Assembly: GCF_014287585.1 (NCBI RefSeq)
Contig: NZ_JACOOJ010000006.1
Location: forward strand, 62,001-126,000
Origin: Parabacteroides hominis
GTDB lineage: Bacteria; Bacteroidota; Bacteroidia; Bacteroidales; Tannerellaceae
DNA length: 64,000 nucleotides
Direction: 5' to 3'
The notes beneath the pieces are model-generated. The model did not search any database. It was not told the origin of the DNA and saw nothing but the letters and a program-made list of their open reading frames with translations. The translations under genes were made by a program, and so were the position numbers. Every line of letters starts with the position of its first letter. The first letter of the stretch is position 1. Positions 54,006 to 62,541 of the stretch are shown here, piece by piece.

Positions 54006-54036
54006 TGTCCTGCTCAAAAAGGGAAATACTGTCAGG

Positions 54037-55356
54037 CTACTGCAACCGGTAAGTTAACGGGACGGTATATTGCACACGGACAACTTTTCCGTCTTTCATC
54101 TTTCCCGGAGTCCATTTGGGCATTGAGTTGATAACCCGTAAAGCTTCTTCGTCCAATGAGGGATATAGGGCCTGTATTACTTTGGCATTTGTAATGCTTC
54201 CGTCTTTTTCAACAATAAATGTGACAGTCACTTTTCCCTGCTTTCCCTGTTGCTGGGCTTCTACCGGATATTTTATGCTTTTAGCAAGAAACTGCAATAA
54301 TGCACTTTGCCCACCTGGAAATTCGGGCATGATATCACACGTTTCATGAATCTTGTCCTTGTCCGGTGGAAGCGGATCGGCAGTCTCCATTTCGAAAACA
54401 GTGGTTGCTGCGAGAGAAGCCGGCTGTTGGATTACCTCTGATACCTTTCCATTCAATACACGTGCCATTGCATCGATATTATTGAGCAATAGCAAGCCTG
54501 CGGCCATTGGAACCAATGCCAGGTATTTCACTTTTCTGGCGTTGTTCGTTCTTTTTTTGTTTAACATAGTAATTCTCTTTTTAAGTGGTAAGACACTGAA
54601 ATTGTTATATAAATTTGCAATAGCCTTATTGGGATGTTTCACGCCGATCAAATGGTACTGGTATTCTTTTTTGTCGAATCCGGAAAGCATGACCTGTTCA
54701 TCTGCAATAAATTCATGATTAATACTGATCTCTTTCTTTAACCACCAGGCAAACGGATTTATCCAGCAGGCAATACAGACGATTTCACTGGCCATCATAT
54801 CGATCGAATGCCATTGGCGGACGTGTGTCTGTTCATGGATCAAGATGTCATCAAGTCTTTCCCGTTGATTCGGATCGGATGAAATAAAAATCCAGTTGAA
54901 GAAAGAGTAGGAGGCTTCCGCTTCCGGCAGGATACAAACTTCGGTGTCGTTTAAAGTGATTTTCTTGCATTTCCTGTATAAACGGAAGACAGTGAACAGC
55001 TCCGCCACACATCTGAACAACAGCATACCGGCTCCTGTCAGCCAGATTATTTGCATAACCCTGAGTCCGGTTTCTTTCCAATCTGAGGCGGCTATTTCAC
55101 TGCCTGCCGCCAGAACCGTTTCTTTAGGTAGCAACCCTGAATAATAGCCGACTATACCCGCTACGCTTGTCTGGGTGGACAACCAACCGCTTAAGTCCGG
55201 TAAAGGATAGAGGAATGCGATCAGGTAAATTGACAACAGCACATCCCTGCGTAACCGGAAAAACGTATCGTCACGGAATAGCAGGCGATAACAGATATAT
55301 AAAAATGCCAACGCCAGATTTACCTTTAGAAAATAGATAAGTATCGGAGTTATCAT
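54037..55356 (-). CDS. BlaR1-like M56 membrane metallopeptidase fused to a TonB C-terminal domain
   Basis: A 439-residue membrane protein. About 1-300 are the M56 peptidase part, with four hydrophobic segments and the zinc motif LIHEQTHVRQ (H174, E175, H178). The C-terminal 100 residues are a TonB-type domain (GKVTVTFIVEKDGSITNAKV, MPKWTPGKMKDGKVVRV). In BlaR1 the sensor is a penicillin-binding domain; here it is replaced by TonB-like sequence, a common Bacteroidetes variant. It probably senses an envelope signal and cleaves or inactivates the BlaI repressor encoded 20 bases upstream. Signal unknown. Confidence 0.88.
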   Translation of the reverse strand: MITPILIYFLKVNLALAFLYICYRLLFRDDTFFRLRRDVLLSIYLIAFLYPLPDLSGWLSTQTSVAGIVGYYSGLLPKETVLAAGSEIAASDWKETGLRVMQIIWLTGAGMLLFRCVAELFTVFRLYRKCKKITLNDTEVCILPEAEASYSFFNWIFISSDPNQRERLDDILIHEQTHVRQWHSIDMMASEIVCIACWINPFAWWLKKEISINHEFIADEQVMLSGFDKKEYQYHLIGVKHPNKAIANLYNNFSVLPLKKRITMLNKKRTNNARKVKYLALVPMAAGLLLLNNIDAMARVLNGKVSEVIQQPASLAATTVFEMETADPLPPDKDKIHETCDIMPEFPGGQSALLQFLAKSIKYPVEAQQQGKQGKVTVTFIVEKDGSITNAKVIQALYPSLDEEALRVINSMPKWTPGKMKDGKVVRVQYTVPLTYRLQ

Positions 55357-55376
55357 ATCGATATCTTTATAATTGA

Positions 55377-55736
55377 TTATTCTTCTTTTTCGATCTGGTC
55401 CATCAGATCCTGCAAATCGCTTTTGGACAATTTGCGGTCACGGACGAAGAAGGAAACCATTTCCTTATAAGAACCTGTAAAATAATTTTGTACGACATTT
55501 GACATGAAGGTCCGTTTGTATTCCGCTTCTTTTACACGTGGAGAAAAGAGTGTGATCGTTCCGAATTTCTTCGGGGTGACGTACTTCTTTTTTTCAAGAT
55601 TCCGGACCACCGATGCCACGCTGGTGTAGGGTGGTTTCGGATCGGGCATTTCGTTCAGTATGTCACGGATGAAACACGATTCTAATTTCCAGATATACAA
55701 CATGACACTTTCTTCTTGTGCTGTCAGTCTTTCCAT
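55377..55736 (-). CDS. BlaI/MecI/CopY family transcriptional repressor
   Basis: A 119-residue winged-helix repressor (start MERLTAQEESVMLYIWKLES at 55736; a longer frame upstream runs into the promoter). The recognition part is PPYTSVASVVRNLEKKKYV, and the C-terminal helices for dimerisation follow (KSDLQDLMDQIEKEE). In a two-gene operon with the M56-TonB protein, its probable inactivator. An inverted repeat overlapping the promoter at 55780-55798 is the likely autoregulatory operator. Confidence 0.92.
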   Translation of the reverse strand: MERLTAQEESVMLYIWKLESCFIRDILNEMPDPKPPYTSVASVVRNLEKKKYVTPKKFGTITLFSPRVKEAEYKRTFMSNVVQNYFTGSYKEMVSFFVRDRKLSKSDLQDLMDQIEKEE

Positions 55737-55775
55737 TGCTTTGTTGTTTTTGAATTTCAGTTTACTATCTTTTCG

Positions 55776-55798
55776 CAAATCTACTTTATTTTAGTAGA
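55776..55798 (-). promoter_or_regulatory. Promoter with BlaI-type operator
   Basis: The minus-strand -7 box TAGATTTG (55783-55776) overlaps the dyad TCTACT-N7-AGTAGA (55780-55798), whose TACT/AGTA arms resemble BlaI/MecI operators. Binding would block the promoter. Confidence 0.55.
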
Positions 55799-55917
55799 CA
55801 AAGATGCGCGTTTTGTGGTAATAATTGTTAATGAAGAAGAAAGAGGCTTTTGGGAAGCCGTTTGCCTTCTTGCCTCCGGTATTGCGGAGGATAAAGAGGG
55901 AGAATATCTATTTTTAA

Positions 55918-56112
55918 ATGTTAAAACATACAATAACCCATCTAAAAACAGCTGTTTTGCAATATACTGACAATCAGCGTTATAATATGTGTCAGATTAT
56001 TAAAAAATATTACCCTTGCGGGAAATTTCATTTTCACGGGTATGAAAATCGATTTTCATGCCTGTGTGTTTCGATTTAGACTAACGGATATTTTGGAAAG
56101 AAGTACAATAAG
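55918..56112 (+). repeat. Dispersed intergenic element, copy B
   Basis: Core 56000-56112 (113 bp) aligns without gaps with copy A at 42192. It contains an 18-bp perfect palindrome ATGAAAATCGATTTTCAT (56042-56059). The outer block ATGTTAAAACATACAATA at 55918 matches copy A as well. The element fills most of the gap before nspC. Confidence 0.65.
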
Positions 56113-56160
56113 GAGGAAGGAGGCGATAAGCCCTTCTCTTGTTTTTCGCTTTTTATTATG

Positions 56161-56168
56161 TATCTTTG
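56161..56168 (+). promoter_or_regulatory. -7 promoter box of nspC
   Basis: TATCTTTG, 31 bases before the ATG at 56200. It overlaps an in-frame upstream ATG (56158), which therefore cannot be the start. Confidence 0.55.
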
Positions 56169-56199
56169 CCCGACAGAATCAAAGAAAAATACTTACCGG

Positions 56200-57339
56200 A
56201 TGATAGACTTCAATATGATACCATCCCCCTGTTATGTGATGGAAGAAGAGTTGCTCCGCCGTAATTTGTCACTGATCAAGAGCGTGAAGGAGAGGGCAGG
56301 GATTAATATAATCTTGGCTTTCAAGGCGTTTGCGATGTGGAAAGCGTTCCCGATCGTGCGTGAATATATCCCGTATTCGACAGCAAGTTCGAAGTTTGAA
56401 GCCAGGCTGGCTTTTGAAGAGATGGGGAGCCGCGCACATACCTATTCGCCGGCATATACGGAAGCGGATTTCCCGGAGATTTTAAGATACAGCAGCCATG
56501 TGACGTTCAACTCGCTCACGCAGTTCGAACGTTTCTATCCGATGGTGCAGGCGGACGGAAACCGGGTATCGTGCGGTCTGCGCATCAATCCTGAATATTC
56601 GGATGTCGAAACGGATTTGTATAATCCTTGTGCGCCGGGTTCCCGGATGGGAGTGGTCAGCGACCTTTTGGGCGACAAGTTGCCCGACGGTGTCGAAGGC
56701 TTGCATTTTCATACCCTTTGCGAATCGAGCTCGTATGATCTGGAAAAGACGTTGGGAGAAGTGGAAAAACGTTTCGGCCGTTTCCTGCCGCATATCAAAT
56801 GGTTGAATATGGGAGGCGGACACCTGATGACACGAAAAGGCTATGACACGGAGCATCTGATCGGGCTGTTGCAGTCGTTCAAAGCCAAATATCCCAACCT
56901 TGAAATTATTATGGAGCCGGGAAGCGCATTTGCGTGGCAAACCGGATTCCTGTTGACGACGGTGGTGGATATCGTGGAGAATCATGGCATCAAGACCGCG
57001 ATTATAGATGCCTCTTTCACTTGCCATATGCCGGATTGCCTGGAAATGCCCTATAAACCGGTGATTCGCGGGGCTATAGAGCCGGAGGAAGGGAAGCCGG
57101 CCTATCGTATCGGAGGAAACAGTTGCCTGAGCGGTGACTATATGGGCGACTGGTCTTTCGAGCAACCCTTGAAAGTGGGGGATAAATTGATATTCGAAGA
57201 TATGATCCATTATACCGTTGTCAAAACGACCATGTTCAACGGGATCCCGCATCCCTCCCTGGCTTTGTGGAGCAAGGAGGATCGACTCGTGATGTACAGG
57301 GAGTTCGGTTACGAAGACTACAAGGCGAGAATGGACTGA
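56200..57339 (+). CDS. nspC: Carboxynorspermidine/carboxyspermidine decarboxylase
   Basis: A 379-residue PLP-dependent decarboxylase of the alanine-racemase fold. The PLP lysine is in IILAFKAFAMWKAF. Other signatures are GLRINPEYSDVE, LHFHTLCESSSYDLE, LNMGGGHLMT and the CHMPDCLEMPYKP region. NspC makes spermidine or norspermidine by the carboxyspermidine route common in gut Bacteroidetes; the partner dehydrogenase gene is not in this window. Confidence 0.93.
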   Translation: MIDFNMIPSPCYVMEEELLRRNLSLIKSVKERAGINIILAFKAFAMWKAFPIVREYIPYSTASSKFEARLAFEEMGSRAHTYSPAYTEADFPEILRYSSHVTFNSLTQFERFYPMVQADGNRVSCGLRINPEYSDVETDLYNPCAPGSRMGVVSDLLGDKLPDGVEGLHFHTLCESSSYDLEKTLGEVEKRFGRFLPHIKWLNMGGGHLMTRKGYDTEHLIGLLQSFKAKYPNLEIIMEPGSAFAWQTGFLLTTVVDIVENHGIKTAIIDASFTCHMPDCLEMPYKPVIRGAIEPEEGKPAYRIGGNSCLSGDYMGDWSFEQPLKVGDKLIFEDMIHYTVVKTTMFNGIPHPSLALWSKEDRLVMYREFGYEDYKARMD

Positions 57340-57380
57340 GAAATTGAAAATTGAGAATTGAGAATTGAAAATTGTCAATT
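57340..57380. repeat. Short tandem repeat (GAGAATTG-like) after nspC
   Basis: About 40 bases of imperfect 7-8 base units of the type GAGAATTG/GAAAATTG in the gap between nspC and ftsY. Confidence 0.6.
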
Positions 57381-57435
57381 ATTTAGTAATTTAGCGCACT
57401 CATTCAGAAAAGAAATAAATTAAGCAGTATAAAAT

Positions 57436-58389
57436 ATGGGTATTTTTAGCTTTTTCAGTAAGGAAAAAAAGGAAACTCTGGACAAAGGGTTATCTAAGAC
57501 AAAAGAAAATGTATTTTCTAAGATTACCAGAGCCATTGCCGGCAAGAGCAAGGTGGATGACGAAGTCTTGGACAATCTGGAAGAAGTGCTGATCACTTCC
57601 GATGTCGGAGTAGATACTACGCTGAAAATCATTTCCCGTATCGAAGACCGCGTAGCCAGAGACAAATACGTGACAACCGCTGAGTTGACGGCGATCCTGC
57701 GTGAAGAGATTGCCTCCCTGCTTACGGAGAACCATACGGAAGATCTGGAGTCGTTTACGGTTCCGGAAGACAAGAAGCCGTATGTCATCATGGTCGTAGG
57801 CGTGAACGGGGTAGGCAAGACGACCACGATCGGCAAATTGGCTTATCAGTTCAAGAAAGCCGGTAAGAATGTGTGTCTGGGAGCTGCCGATACCTTCCGT
57901 GCCGCAGCCGTAGAGCAGCTGGTGATTTGGAGTGAACGGGTAGGAGTGCCTATCGTGAAGCAGAAGATGGGTTCTGACCCTGCTTCGGTAGCATTCGACA
58001 CGTTGAGTTCGGCAAAGGCGAACGGGGCGGATGTGGTTATCATCGATACCGCCGGACGCCTGCACAACAAGATCAATCTGATGAACGAACTGACCAAGAT
58101 CAAGAATGTGATGAAGAAAGTAGTTCCCGATGCACCGCACGAAGTATTGTTGGTATTGGACGGCTCTACCGGACAAAATGCGTTTGAACAAGCCAAGCAG
58201 TTTACAGCCGCAACCGAGGTAAATGCATTGGCGGTTACCAAACTGGACGGTACGGCTAAGGGCGGCGTCGTGATCGGTATCTCGGACCATTTCCGCATCC
58301 CTGTCAAGTACATCGGCTTGGGTGAAGGCATGGAGGACCTCCAGGTATTCAACAAAAAAGAATTTGTAAACTCCCTCTTCGGAGAATAA
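57436..58389 (+). CDS. ftsY: Signal recognition particle receptor FtsY
   Basis: A 317-residue SRP receptor GTPase. The N domain (about 20-100) is followed by the GTPase domain with G1 VVGVNGVGKTTTIGKLA, LGAADTFRAAAVEQL, IIDTAGRLHNKINLMNEL and TKLDGTAKGG. It lacks the long acidic N-terminal A domain of E. coli FtsY, as is usual in this phylum. It delivers SRP-bound ribosomes to the membrane. Followed 19 bases later by rimO. Confidence 0.95.
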   Translation: MGIFSFFSKEKKETLDKGLSKTKENVFSKITRAIAGKSKVDDEVLDNLEEVLITSDVGVDTTLKIISRIEDRVARDKYVTTAELTAILREEIASLLTENHTEDLESFTVPEDKKPYVIMVVGVNGVGKTTTIGKLAYQFKKAGKNVCLGAADTFRAAAVEQLVIWSERVGVPIVKQKMGSDPASVAFDTLSSAKANGADVVIIDTAGRLHNKINLMNELTKIKNVMKKVVPDAPHEVLLVLDGSTGQNAFEQAKQFTAATEVNALAVTKLDGTAKGGVVIGISDHFRIPVKYIGLGEGMEDLQVFNKKEFVNSLFGE

Positions 58390-58408
58390 AAGGGAGTTTG
58401 TACCATAT

Positions 58409-59704
58409 ATGAGAAAAAATAAAGTAGACATTATAACGTTAGGGTGCTCGAAGAACCTGGTGGATTCGGAACAGCTTATGCGCCAGTTCGTGGCAAACGG
58501 ATATGCCGTCGAACACGATCCTCACAAGATTAACGGTGAAATCGTCGTTGTGAATACATGCGGTTTTATCGGTGATGCCCAGGAAGAGTCGATTAATATG
58601 ATACTCGATCTGGGAGAAGCCAAGAAGAAAGGGAAGATCGGCAAACTCTTTGTCATGGGATGCCTTTCCGAACGGTTCCTGAAAGACCTGGAAAACGAAT
58701 TGCCGGAAGTCGATCGTTTCTACGGAAAGTTTAACTGGAAAGAGTTGCTGAACGATTTAGGCAAATCCTACCACCGGGAACTGGCTGCCGACCGTGTTTT
58801 GACGACTCCCCGGCATTACGCATACCTGAAGATCGCCGAAGGATGCGACCGTACCTGTTCGTACTGCGCTATTCCGATCAGCACGGGGCATTACCAGTCT
58901 GTTCCGATGGAGGAAATCGAGAAGGAAGTCCGACTGTTGGTGGAACAGGGAGTAAAAGAGTTTCAGGTGATCGCACAGGATTTGACTTATTACGGCCTGG
59001 ATTTGTATCGACGCCATGCGTTGCCGGAGTTGGTGGAACGCATCTCCGATATTCCGGGAGTAGAATGGATTCGCTTGCATTATGGCTATCCGTCCCATTT
59101 CCCTTATGAGCTGCTCAGGGTTATGCGTGAACGCGATAATGTCTGCAAATACATGGATATCGCCCTTCAGCATATCAGCGACCCGATGTTGAAGAAAATG
59201 CGCCGGAACATCACGAAAGAAGAAACATACGCTTTAATACGCCGGATGCGGGAAGAAGTCCCAGGCATTCATCTGCGTACGACTTTGATGGTCGGCCATC
59301 CGGGAGAAACCGAACAGGACTTTGAAGAGCTGGTCGAATTCGTAAAGAAAGCCCGTTTCGAACGTATGGGCGCTTTTGCCTACAGCCATGAAGAGGGTAC
59401 GTATTCTTTTAAACATTATGCCGATGATATCGACCCCGATGTCAAACAAGACCGGTTGGACTATTTGATGCGTATACAGGAAGGCATTTCGGCTGATGTG
59501 AACAACTCCAAGATCGGAAAGGAATTCAAGGTGATGATCGATCGTGAAGAAGAAGACTTCTATGTGGGTCGTACGGAATTCGATTCACCGGAGGTCGATC
59601 CGGAGATCCTTGTTTCTAAAGAGAAACCGTTGATCCCCGGAAAGTTTTATGACGTACGGATTGACGACGCTCAGGCTTTCGATCTGTATGGAAGTGTACT
59701 TTAA
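58409..59704 (+). CDS. rimO: Ribosomal protein S12 methylthiotransferase RimO
   Basis: A 431-residue methylthiotransferase. The N-terminal UPF0004 domain has Cys in LGCSKNLVDSEQ, NTCGFIGDAQEES and MGCLSERF. The radical SAM cluster motif is GCDRTCSYCAIPISTG, and a C-terminal TRAM domain is present (KVMIDREEEDFYVGRTEFDS). Modifies Asp88/89 of ribosomal protein S12. In the same run as ftsY. Confidence 0.95.
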   Translation: MRKNKVDIITLGCSKNLVDSEQLMRQFVANGYAVEHDPHKINGEIVVVNTCGFIGDAQEESINMILDLGEAKKKGKIGKLFVMGCLSERFLKDLENELPEVDRFYGKFNWKELLNDLGKSYHRELAADRVLTTPRHYAYLKIAEGCDRTCSYCAIPISTGHYQSVPMEEIEKEVRLLVEQGVKEFQVIAQDLTYYGLDLYRRHALPELVERISDIPGVEWIRLHYGYPSHFPYELLRVMRERDNVCKYMDIALQHISDPMLKKMRRNITKEETYALIRRMREEVPGIHLRTTLMVGHPGETEQDFEELVEFVKKARFERMGAFAYSHEEGTYSFKHYADDIDPDVKQDRLDYLMRIQEGISADVNNSKIGKEFKVMIDREEEDFYVGRTEFDSPEVDPEILVSKEKPLIPGKFYDVRIDDAQAFDLYGSVL

Positions 59705-59775
59705 TTTGATATAAAAACTGCAAAGATATTTGTTGGTTTACAAAAAAATAACTAATATAGCTGCATAATCTATTA

Positions 59776-60078
59776 ATGGATGCGGATATGAAAAATAAGG
59801 AACTGGTTACTGAACTTGCCGCCCGTATGGGGTGGACCGCACAGGAAGTTGCTGAAGCGCTTTCTGTCCTGAGTTCCGTAGTCAGTTCTCGTCTGGTAGA
59901 TAACGATACCATATACCTGCAAGGCTTCGGTCAGTTCGAAGTGAAACAGAAAGCGGAACGGATCTCGGTCAATCCTTCGAACGGCAAACGGTATTTAGTC
60001 CCTCCCAAACTTGTCCCGGTGTTTAAACCGGGCACGACCGTCAAGAATAAACTTAAAGAATTAGGTGATCATGAATAA
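59776..60078 (+). CDS. HU-family DNA-binding protein
   Basis: A 100-residue HU/IHF-like protein (KELVTELAARMGWTAQEVAEAL, then the beta-arm region ISVNPSNGKRYLVPPKLVPVFKPG). It overlaps the next gene by 8 bases, so the two HU-like proteins are translationally coupled and may form a heterodimer. Confidence 0.88.
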   Translation: MDADMKNKELVTELAARMGWTAQEVAEALSVLSSVVSSRLVDNDTIYLQGFGQFEVKQKAERISVNPSNGKRYLVPPKLVPVFKPGTTVKNKLKELGDHE

Positions 60079-61285
60079 CCGGCTGACCATACAGGATTTG
60101 GCCGGTTTGTTGGCCGAATATACAGGAAAAGACAAGAATAGCACCGAGCGCTTTTTGAGGGAATTTATAGCGGTCGTGTCGGAAGGTGTCTATACGGATA
60201 AGCAGGTAAAGGTCAAAGGTCTCGGAACTTTTAAAATCATTCCGGTAGAGAAGCGCGAAAGCATCCATGTGAATACGGGCGAACGTTTCGTAATCCCGGA
60301 ACATTATAAATTTTCCTTCCTGCCGGATAAAGAGTTGCGGGAATTAGTCAATAAGCCGTTCTCTTTTTTTGAAACGACCGAACTGGGTGAGAATGTCGAT
60401 TTTACGGATATGGATGTCATACCCGGCGAACCGGAAGAAAAGGAGGCGGAAGACGAATCGGTTGAAGAGGTTATGCCCGAAGAAAAGCCCCAACCACAAG
60501 AAAGGGTGATTCTTGATGAACCTGAAATCCCTGAAGCACCGGAGGTTTTGGAGTCTACTGAAACACCTGAAACCCCTAAAACCCCTGAAACGTTTGAAGA
60601 TGTTCCTGAAACTTTGGGGATTCTCGGATTTTCGGAAAAGGCATCTGAAACACCTGAAGTCAGCCAGCCTGTACACTCAGCCAAGGAGGAGGACGAAACA
60701 GCCCGCTATTCGGGAACAAGCGTAGATATGGGTATGTCCCGGAATAAGCTGAAATTGATTATTTGGGTAGTTGTTGTTTTTCTGGCTTGTTTCGGCATCT
60801 GTTTGTCCCTGAATATTTTCTTCTTTTCTAAAAAAGACAGTGAAATGCTTGATTTGAAGAAGAAAGTGGCAGTTTGGGAGAATGGTATTGCCGTAGAAGA
60901 CTCCGCCTCTTTGATAGAAGATACTGTTGTCACCGAGGATGATGCCATTCTTTTGACGGAGGAGCCTGCAATAGCCCCACATGTCGATATTCCGGATACG
61001 GCAGCTAAGCCGGAAGCCGCCGCCTCTCCGAAAGTGATCGCCCGTGTCAAGATCGAGCCGGGAAGCCGCCTGACGCTGATCTCCTTGAAATATTACGGAA
61101 GCAAGATCTTTTGGGTCTATCTGTATGAATACAATAAAGCCATCATAAAAGACCCGAACAACGTGCCTATCGGTACAATGATCGAAGTGCCTGCTCCGGA
61201 AATGTATGGCATCGACCGTCGTGACCGCTCTTCCGTCGAAAAAGCCGCTGCCCGCCAGACTGAGATTCTGAATGGCAAATTGTAA
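60071..61285 (+). CDS. HU-domain, transmembrane, LysM fusion protein
   Basis: A 404-residue protein of unusual architecture. About 1-95 is an HU-like DNA-binding domain (MNNRLTIQDLAGLLAEYTGK, GLGTFKIIPVEKRESIHVNT, KFSFLPDKELRELVN). About 105-210 is an acidic, Pro/Glu/Thr-rich linker. One membrane helix is at about 222-245 (LIIWVVVVFLACFGICLSL). A short spacer leads to a C-terminal LysM-like domain (about 325-385, IEPGSRLTLISLKYYGSKIF and YEYNKAIIKDPNNVPIGTMI). Predicted topology: DNA-binding domain in the cytoplasm, LysM in the periplasm binding peptidoglycan. Role unknown. Confidence 0.85.
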   Translation: MNNRLTIQDLAGLLAEYTGKDKNSTERFLREFIAVVSEGVYTDKQVKVKGLGTFKIIPVEKRESIHVNTGERFVIPEHYKFSFLPDKELRELVNKPFSFFETTELGENVDFTDMDVIPGEPEEKEAEDESVEEVMPEEKPQPQERVILDEPEIPEAPEVLESTETPETPKTPETFEDVPETLGILGFSEKASETPEVSQPVHSAKEEDETARYSGTSVDMGMSRNKLKLIIWVVVVFLACFGICLSLNIFFFSKKDSEMLDLKKKVAVWENGIAVEDSASLIEDTVVTEDDAILLTEEPAIAPHVDIPDTAAKPEAAASPKVIARVKIEPGSRLTLISLKYYGSKIFWVYLYEYNKAIIKDPNNVPIGTMIEVPAPEMYGIDRRDRSSVEKAAARQTEILNGKL

Positions 61286-61381
61286 CGAAAACTCTCCCTT
61301 TTAAGCAAAATAAAACAAAATAGTTCTGCGGAGGTTAGTATTATTTAACTGCGAAAGTGCAGAATACGAATTTAACATTTC

Positions 61382-61389
61382 TAATTTTG
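61382..61389 (+). promoter_or_regulatory. -7 promoter box of the moxR operon
   Basis: TAATTTTG, 52 bases before the ATG at 61442; a small CTGC-GAAAGT-GCAG hairpin lies upstream in the DNA. Confidence 0.5.
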
Positions 61390-61441
61390 TGCATCTCAAA
61401 AAAGCGAGTAAAAATAATAACAATATAATTGAAGAAAATCT

Positions 61442-62437
61442 ATGAGTCAGACAGTAGACATTCGTGAGTTGAACGAGCGAATTGAAAGTAAAAGTTCGTT
61501 TGTGAACATGATTACGATGGGTATGGACCAGGTAATTGTTGGACAGAAACATTTGGTTGAATCATTATTGATCGGTCTGCTTTCAGATGGCCATATTCTG
61601 CTGGAAGGTGTTCCGGGATTGGCAAAGACATTGGCCATTAAGACGCTGGCATCATTGATCGATGCGAAATACAGCCGTATTCAGTTTACGCCGGACTTGT
61701 TGCCGGCCGACGTGATCGGTACGATGATTTATAGTCAGAAAAGCGAAGAATTCCAAGTTAAACAAGGTCCCGTCTTCGCTAATTTTGTATTGGCGGATGA
61801 AATTAACCGTGCACCGGCAAAGGTTCAGAGCGCGCTTCTGGAAGCCATGCAGGAACGCCAGGTGACAATCAGCGAAAATACATACAAGTTGCCGTCCCCT
61901 TTTTTAGTAATGGCGACCCAGAACCCGATCGAGCAGGAAGGTACATACCCGCTGCCTGAAGCGCAGGTAGACCGTTTCATGCTGAAGGTCATCATCAATT
62001 ACCCGAAGAAGGAAGAAGAAAAGCTGATTATCCGCCAGAATATATCAGGAGTAAGACCGGACATCAAACCGATCCTGACCAAAGATGAAATCCTCGAAGC
62101 CCGCAAGATCGTACGCGAAGTTTATTTAGACGAAAAGATCGAACGCTATATCGTGGATATCGTATTTGCCACCCGTTTCCCGCAGGAACATGGCTTGGCA
62201 AACCTGTCCAACATGATCGCCTTCGGTGCATCTCCGCGTGCATCCATTAACTTGGCATTGGCTGCCCGTGCGTACGCCTTTATCAAACGCAGGGGATATG
62301 TGATCCCCGAAGATATCCGTGCCGTATGCCACGACGTGATGCGCCACCGTATCGGCTTGAGCTATGAAGCGGAAGCCAATAACCTGACATCCGAAGAGGT
62401 GATCAGCGAAATTCTGAACAAAGTCGAAGTACCCTAA
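61442..62437 (+). CDS. MoxR family AAA+ ATPase
   Basis: A 331-residue MoxR-type AAA+ chaperone-like ATPase. Walker A is [17 protein letters not shown] (the Leu-Ala variant usual for MoxR), Walker B is [22 protein letters not shown], and sensor 1 is [22 protein letters not shown]. First gene of the Bat-type operon with the DUF58 gene downstream. Such ATPases help mature VWA-domain proteins. Confidence 0.93.
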   Translation: MSQTVDIRELNERIESKSSFVNMITMGMDQVIVGQKHLVESLLIGLLSDGHILLEGVPGLAKTLAIKTLASLIDAKYSRIQFTPDLLPADVIGTMIYSQKSEEFQVKQGPVFANFVLADEINRAPAKVQSALLEAMQERQVTISENTYKLPSPFLVMATQNPIEQEGTYPLPEAQVDRFMLKVIINYPKKEEEKLIIRQNISGVRPDIKPILTKDEILEARKIVREVYLDEKIERYIVDIVFATRFPQEHGLANLSNMIAFGASPRASINLALAARAYAFIKRRGYVIPEDIRAVCHDVMRHRIGLSYEAEANNLTSEEVISEILNKVEVP

Positions 62438-62443
62438 ATAGCT

Positions 62444-62535
62444 GAAAGTTGAGAGTTGAGAGTTGAGAGTTGCGCAAGCGACTCGTTCTTAACTGTCTTC
62501 TTAACTTTCAACTTTCAACTGTCAACTTTCAACTG
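62444..62535. repeat. Inverted arrays of GAGAGTTG/CAACTTTC units between moxR and DUF58 genes
   Basis: An array of GAAAGTTG/GAGAGTTG units (62444-62472) faces an array of CAACTTTC units (about 62503-62535). The two can fold into an imperfect hairpin just before the DUF58 start. Confidence 0.65.
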
Positions 62536-62541
62536 AATAAT

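Noticed and set aside
55716..55970. 84-codon plus-strand frame across the blaI promoter
   Set aside because: Covers the opposite-strand promoter and part of the dispersed element; no ribosome-binding site.
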